From Paenibacillaceae bacterium (lineage in GTDB: Bacteria > Bacillota > Bacilli > Paenibacillales > Paenibacillaceae), in contig REGQ01000024.1 of assembly GCA_004134985.1 (NCBI GenBank), positions 1-64,000 of the forward strand: 64,000 nucleotides of DNA, read 5' to 3'. Position numbers and translations under genes: made by a program. Shown one piece after another: positions 60,312-64,000 of the stretch (positions are counted from its first letter, which is position 1; every line of letters starts with the position of its first letter). The notes under the pieces were generated by a model. It saw nothing but the letters and a program-made list of their open reading frames with translations, had not been told where the DNA came from and ran no database searches.

Positions 60312-61346
60312 ATGAAAGAACGTTTGGCGCTGCTACGCAGCGAGGCGCTGCAACAACTACAGCAGGCAGATACGCCAGGAGAGTTGAACGATCTTCGGGT
60401 CAAATACCTGGGCAAAAAGGGTGCGTTGACAGAAATTTTACGTGGAATGGGAGCACTGAGCGCAGAAGAAAGACCGCTGATCGGCCAGATCGGCAATGAA
60501 GTGCGCGGAGCCCTTGAAGCGGTAATTACAGAGAAAAGTGAATTGTTTCAGCGGCAGGAAACCGATCAGCGTCTGCGTGAGGAGACGATCGATGTTACGC
60601 TGCCCGGAACGAAATGCGGTGCTGGCGCAGTTCATCCGTTGAACAAAGTGGCTCAGGAAATCGAAGATGTGTTCATCGGGCTGGGCTACACAATTGCGGA
60701 AGGGCCGGAAGTTGAAACGGATTTCTTTAATTTTGAAGCGTTGAACTTGCCGAAGAATCATCCGGCGCGGGATATGCAGGATTCGTTTTATGTAACGGAT
60801 GATATTTTGATGCGCACCCATACGTCCCCGGTGCAGGTCCGTACGATGAAAGCGATGAACGGCCAAACGCCGGTCAAAGTCATTTGTCCGGGGAAAGTAT
60901 ACCGTCGGGATGATGACGATGCGACGCATTCGTTCCAGTTCAATCAGATTGAAGGTCTTGTCATTGACAAGCATATTCGGATGAGTGACCTTAAAGGAAC
61001 GCTGCTGCAGTTCAGCCGTCAAATGTTCGGCAGCCAGACGCAGATCAGATTGCGCCCAAGCTTCTTCCCGTTTACTGAGCCAAGCGCTGAGGTGGATGTA
61101 ACCTGTGTGCAATGCGGCGGTAACGGCTGCCGGATGTGCAAGCAGACAGGCTGGCTCGAAATTCTTGGATGCGGCATGATTCACCCGCGAGTGCTGGAGA
61201 TGGGCGGCTATGATCCGAAGGAAGTAAGCGGCTTTGCATTTGGCATGGGTGTGGAGCGGATTGCATTGTTGAAATACGGAATTGACGATATCCGTCATTT
61301 TTATACGAATGATTTGCGGTTTTTGAAGCAGTTTGCCAGAATGTGA
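60312..61346 (+). CDS. pheS: Phenylalanyl-tRNA synthetase alpha subunit
   Basis: The 344-residue class II synthetase subunit has an N-terminal coiled coil and the catalytic core with motif 2 ([16 protein letters not shown]) and motif 3 ([18 protein letters not shown]). A Cys-rich insert [17 protein letters not shown] is typical of bacterial PheS. ATG 60312 has TAGGAGG upstream, after the T-box terminator; the frame from 60240 lies within the leader. Confidence 0.96.
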   Translation: MKERLALLRSEALQQLQQADTPGELNDLRVKYLGKKGALTEILRGMGALSAEERPLIGQIGNEVRGALEAVITEKSELFQRQETDQRLREETIDVTLPGTKCGAGAVHPLNKVAQEIEDVFIGLGYTIAEGPEVETDFFNFEALNLPKNHPARDMQDSFYVTDDILMRTHTSPVQVRTMKAMNGQTPVKVICPGKVYRRDDDDATHSFQFNQIEGLVIDKHIRMSDLKGTLLQFSRQMFGSQTQIRLRPSFFPFTEPSAEVDVTCVQCGGNGCRMCKQTGWLEILGCGMIHPRVLEMGGYDPKEVSGFAFGMGVERIALLKYGIDDIRHFYTNDLRFLKQFARM

Positions 61347-61380
61347 GGCTGACCGATTGTGAAGGAGGAAGGGGAAGAAC

Positions 61381-63822
61381 ATGAAAGTTTCTTATCAATG
61401 GTTGACACAATATATTGATTTGGACGGTTATTCCGCAGAGGAATTGTCCGAGAAATTAACGAGCGGCGGAATTGAAATCGATGGCATTGAATCACGCAAC
61501 AAAGGTGTCACTGGCGTTGTCGTCGGTTATGTCAAGAGCAAGGCAAAACATCCTGATGCAGACAAACTGAACGTATGTACCGTCGATGCAGGCGGAGAGG
61601 AAGATTTGCAAATTGTATGCGGCGCAAGCAATGTCGATGCCGGTCAGCATGTGCCTGTCGCGGTTGTCGGAGCGAAACTGCCTGGCGGATTAAACATCAA
61701 GCGGGCCAAGCTGCGCGGGGTGGAGTCGCAAGGAATGATCTGTTCAGCCAAGGAACTGGGGATTAATGACAAGCTGCTTCCCAAAGAACAGCAAGAGGGC
61801 ATCCTCGTATTGCCGTCAACCAGTGTCATCGGCACGCCGATTGTCGAGGCGCTCGGATTGAATGATGAAGTGCTGGAGTTTGATCTGACGCCCAATCGCT
61901 CGGATTGCCTCAGCATGCTGGGCGCGGCGTATGAAATTGCTGCTTTGACGGGACAGGATGTCAAATTGCCTGACACAGCAGTGTACAAAACACAGGAGCA
62001 GGCGTCTGACGCGATTTCCGTCAACATTCGCACTTCGGAGTGCATTCATTATGCGGCACGTTACATTACAGGTGTTCGAATTGCGCCATCGCCGCTCTGG
62101 ATGCAAAATCGTCTTATTGCAGCAGGCATTCGCCCGATCAGCAACATTGTCGATATTACGAACTACGTGCTGCTGGAATACGGGCAGCCGTTGCACGCGT
62201 TTGATGCAGACAAAATAAGCGGCGGAAACATTATCGTGCGACTGGCAGAGCCTGGCGAGAAGTTGGTTACGCTGGATGGACAGGAACGCACATTGGAGCC
62301 GCATATGCTGGTCATTGCCGATAAAGACAAAGCGGTGGCTCTGGCAGGCGTAATGGGCGGCCTGGATACCGAAGTAACAGAAGGCACGACAAATATTTTG
62401 CTGGAATCGGCCAAATTCGACGGAGGCACTGTTCGCAGAACGTCCCGTCAGCTTGGTCTTCGCTCAGAAGCAAGCCTTCGTTTTGAGAAAGAGGTTGACC
62501 CGGAGCGTGTCATTCCTGCGCTTGACCGTGCTGCTTCATTAATCGCGGAGTACGCGGAGGGGCTTGTTACCTCCGGAATCGTCGAAGATCGTACACACCA
62601 GCCGGCGGCAGTAACTGCTGTTCATGTTACGCTGGAGAAAATCAACCGCTATGTGGGGACTGACCTGTCGGATCTGGAAGTAAAAACAATTTTCGAGCGG
62701 CTGCACTTTGCCTATGAAGTCCGGCAGGAAAATGAATACGAGGTTTATGTCCCAAGCCGTCGCGGCGATATTACAAGAGATGTGGACTTGATCGAAGAAG
62801 TGGCGCGGTTGTATGGCTACGACAACATCCCAACTACAGCGATTGTTGGCGACACCACACCAGGATCGCTGACCAACCCGCAAAAGATTCGCAGAGAGTT
62901 GCGCAGCTTGCTGACGAATACAGGATTGCATGAAGTGGTCAGCTACTCGTTTACTGCACCAGCCCGGACAGCGTTGTTTACTTCCCTGGCTGAAGGGGCT
63001 CGGCCTGTAAGGCTGGCTATGCCAATGAGCGAGGAGCGCAGCGTGCTTCGCACAAGCCTGCTGCCGCAACTGCTTGAAATTGCGTCGTATAACCGCAATC
63101 GTTCTATCGACAATGCCGCAATCTTCGAAATCGGCAGCGTGTATCATACCGATGAGGAGACGCTGACCAGACTGCCGCAAGAAAAGCATCGGCTTGCCGG
63201 TTTATGGACGGGCAGCCGCAGCGCTGTGCAGTGGAACGCAAAGGCAGAACCTGTGACTTTCTACGATTTGAAAGGTGTTCTGGAAAGCGTGCTTTCACTG
63301 CTTGGATTAAGTGGGAAAGTTCGTTTTGCAGCAGCATCGCCTGAGCATTGGCATCCAGGCCGGACGGCAGAACTGTGGATTCAAACGGCGCGGGGAGAAG
63401 AAAAAATTGGCGTGATCGGTCAGGCTCACCCTGATGTGCAGCGCGAATTCGACTTGGCGGATACGTATCTGTTCGAGATTGAACTGGCCCCGTTGTACGA
63501 GTTGGCTGACACAGCGATTGTGTATAAAACGCTGCCGCGTTTCCCTGCGATTAGCCGAGACATCGCAGTTGTTGTTGACAGTGACGTGGAAACAGGAAAG
63601 CTGACCGCGCAAATTATTGAAACAGCAGGCGAATTGCTCGAAAATGTAGACGTGTTTGATATTTACACCGGAGAGCGACTTGGACAGAACAAAAAAAGCG
63701 TCGCCCTGTCGCTTATATACCGTCATGCGGAGCGGACGTTGACTGATGAAGAGGTTTCGCAGCTTCATACCCGTATCGTGGAACAATTGGAACAATCTTT
63801 TCATGCTGAATTAAGAAAATAG
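61381..63822 (+). CDS. pheT: Phenylalanyl-tRNA synthetase beta subunit
   Basis: The 813-residue subunit has an EMAP-like tRNA-binding domain (VGYVKSKAKHPDADKLNVC), B3/B4 editing domain, B5 domain, catalytic-like core and a C-terminal anticodon-binding FDX-ACB domain (LPRFPAISRDIAVVVDSDV). GAAGGAGGAAGG precedes the ATG, 34 bases after pheS. Length is normal. Confidence 0.96.
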   Translation: MKVSYQWLTQYIDLDGYSAEELSEKLTSGGIEIDGIESRNKGVTGVVVGYVKSKAKHPDADKLNVCTVDAGGEEDLQIVCGASNVDAGQHVPVAVVGAKLPGGLNIKRAKLRGVESQGMICSAKELGINDKLLPKEQQEGILVLPSTSVIGTPIVEALGLNDEVLEFDLTPNRSDCLSMLGAAYEIAALTGQDVKLPDTAVYKTQEQASDAISVNIRTSECIHYAARYITGVRIAPSPLWMQNRLIAAGIRPISNIVDITNYVLLEYGQPLHAFDADKISGGNIIVRLAEPGEKLVTLDGQERTLEPHMLVIADKDKAVALAGVMGGLDTEVTEGTTNILLESAKFDGGTVRRTSRQLGLRSEASLRFEKEVDPERVIPALDRAASLIAEYAEGLVTSGIVEDRTHQPAAVTAVHVTLEKINRYVGTDLSDLEVKTIFERLHFAYEVRQENEYEVYVPSRRGDITRDVDLIEEVARLYGYDNIPTTAIVGDTTPGSLTNPQKIRRELRSLLTNTGLHEVVSYSFTAPARTALFTSLAEGARPVRLAMPMSEERSVLRTSLLPQLLEIASYNRNRSIDNAAIFEIGSVYHTDEETLTRLPQEKHRLAGLWTGSRSAVQWNAKAEPVTFYDLKGVLESVLSLLGLSGKVRFAAASPEHWHPGRTAELWIQTARGEEKIGVIGQAHPDVQREFDLADTYLFEIELAPLYELADTAIVYKTLPRFPAISRDIAVVVDSDVETGKLTAQIIETAGELLENVDVFDIYTGERLGQNKKSVALSLIYRHAERTLTDEEVSQLHTRIVEQLEQSFHAELRK

Positions 63823-63839
63823 GCAGGAAACACTGGAAG

Positions 63840-63881
63840 CCACATCGAATTAGTTCCTTGCGAACATCGATGTGGTTTTTA
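63840..63881 (+). terminator. Rho-independent terminator of pheST
   Basis: CCACATCGA (63840-63848) and TCGATGTGG (63867-63875) enclose an inner GTTC/GAAC stem and are followed by TTTTTAGTTTTTT. Confidence 0.85.
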
Positions 63882-63935
63882 GTTTTTTGTGCAGTCTCAA
63901 AACAGCGATGGGGAATGATTCAGGGAGGTTGCGAA

Positions 63936-64000
63936 ATGGATACGGAACGTACACGAGTTACGGTTGACATATATGGGCACCAATATAAATTAACAGGCCA
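63936..64000 (+). CDS. zapA: ZapA cell division protein, 5' end only
   Basis: The first 21 codons read MDTERTRVTVDIYGHQYKLT followed by G, the conserved start of ZapA, which promotes FtsZ ring bundling. GGGAGG lies 7 bases before the ATG. The gene is cut by the window edge. zapA next to pheT is common in Bacillota. Confidence 0.85.
   Translation, partial: MDTERTRVTVDIYGHQYKLTG

Noticed and set aside
60438-61382. 314-residue antisense frame over pheS
   Set aside because: pheS is certain and the antisense product has no recognisable domain.

Overview
The window looks like a chromosomal segment of a spore-forming member of the Bacillota, most likely Paenibacillus or a close relative. The clues are a gerA-type spore germination operon, a T-box leader in front of pheST, a heme-copper quinol oxidase without a CuA site, a lutABC lactate operon, strong AGGAGG-type ribosome binding sites, many lipoboxes and sigma-A promoters with 17-base spacers. 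The genus is inferred from gene style; no marker gene fixes the species.

Layout. 1-11.9 kb: a sulfonate/organosulfur uptake and processing operon (lipoprotein, flavin monooxygenase, two permeases, class II aldolase, MFS transporter, ATPase, cytoplasmic gamma-glutamyltransferase, two cysteine-synthase paralogs, nitroreductase-type flavoprotein) behind a clear promoter and a 230-base leader. 12.2-19.3 kb: a carbohydrate locus with a GntR/LacI-type regulator, an LplB/LplC/lipoprotein importer and a GH95-like glycosidase. 19.4-23.5 kb (minus): germination genes in the order A-C-D-B. 23.9-27.7 kb: qoxABCD. 28.4-30.7 kb: a VanRS-like two-component system. 30.7-35.1 kb: endonuclease V, a YjbR-family protein and a 956-residue beta-helix surface protein. 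35.6-41.2 kb: a DRE-TIM aldolase-like gene, then a FadR-type regulator with four phased palindromes and lutABC. 41.3-44.7 kb: an accessory patch with a Zn-ribbon gene carrying a 36-bp tandem repeat, a small inverted-repeat element, two small unknown genes, an acetyltransferase and a hypothetical. 44.9-49.4 kb: a citrate-synthase homolog and nrdAB. 49.6-53.8 kb: an AraC regulator and a Fur-box-controlled siderophore receptor with fused permease. 53.8-57.7 kb: a second copy of the inverted-repeat element, eleven 14-bp repeats and a copper locus (YcnJ-like, sensor kinase, YcnI-like). 58-64 kb: hflKC, T-box-controlled pheST and the start of zapA.

The regulatory DNA and repeats hold the least ordinary features: four LutR-type palindromes at 51/52/51-bp spacing, a pair of homologous promoter segments in front of the AraC and copper operons, a purine minisatellite with three ATGA-overlapping mini-ORFs before lutA, two related inverted-repeat elements 11.7 kb apart, and a Zn-ribbon protein derived from a transposase N-terminus that has gained near-identical 12-residue repeats. 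No rRNA, tRNA, CRISPR array or prophage was recognised.
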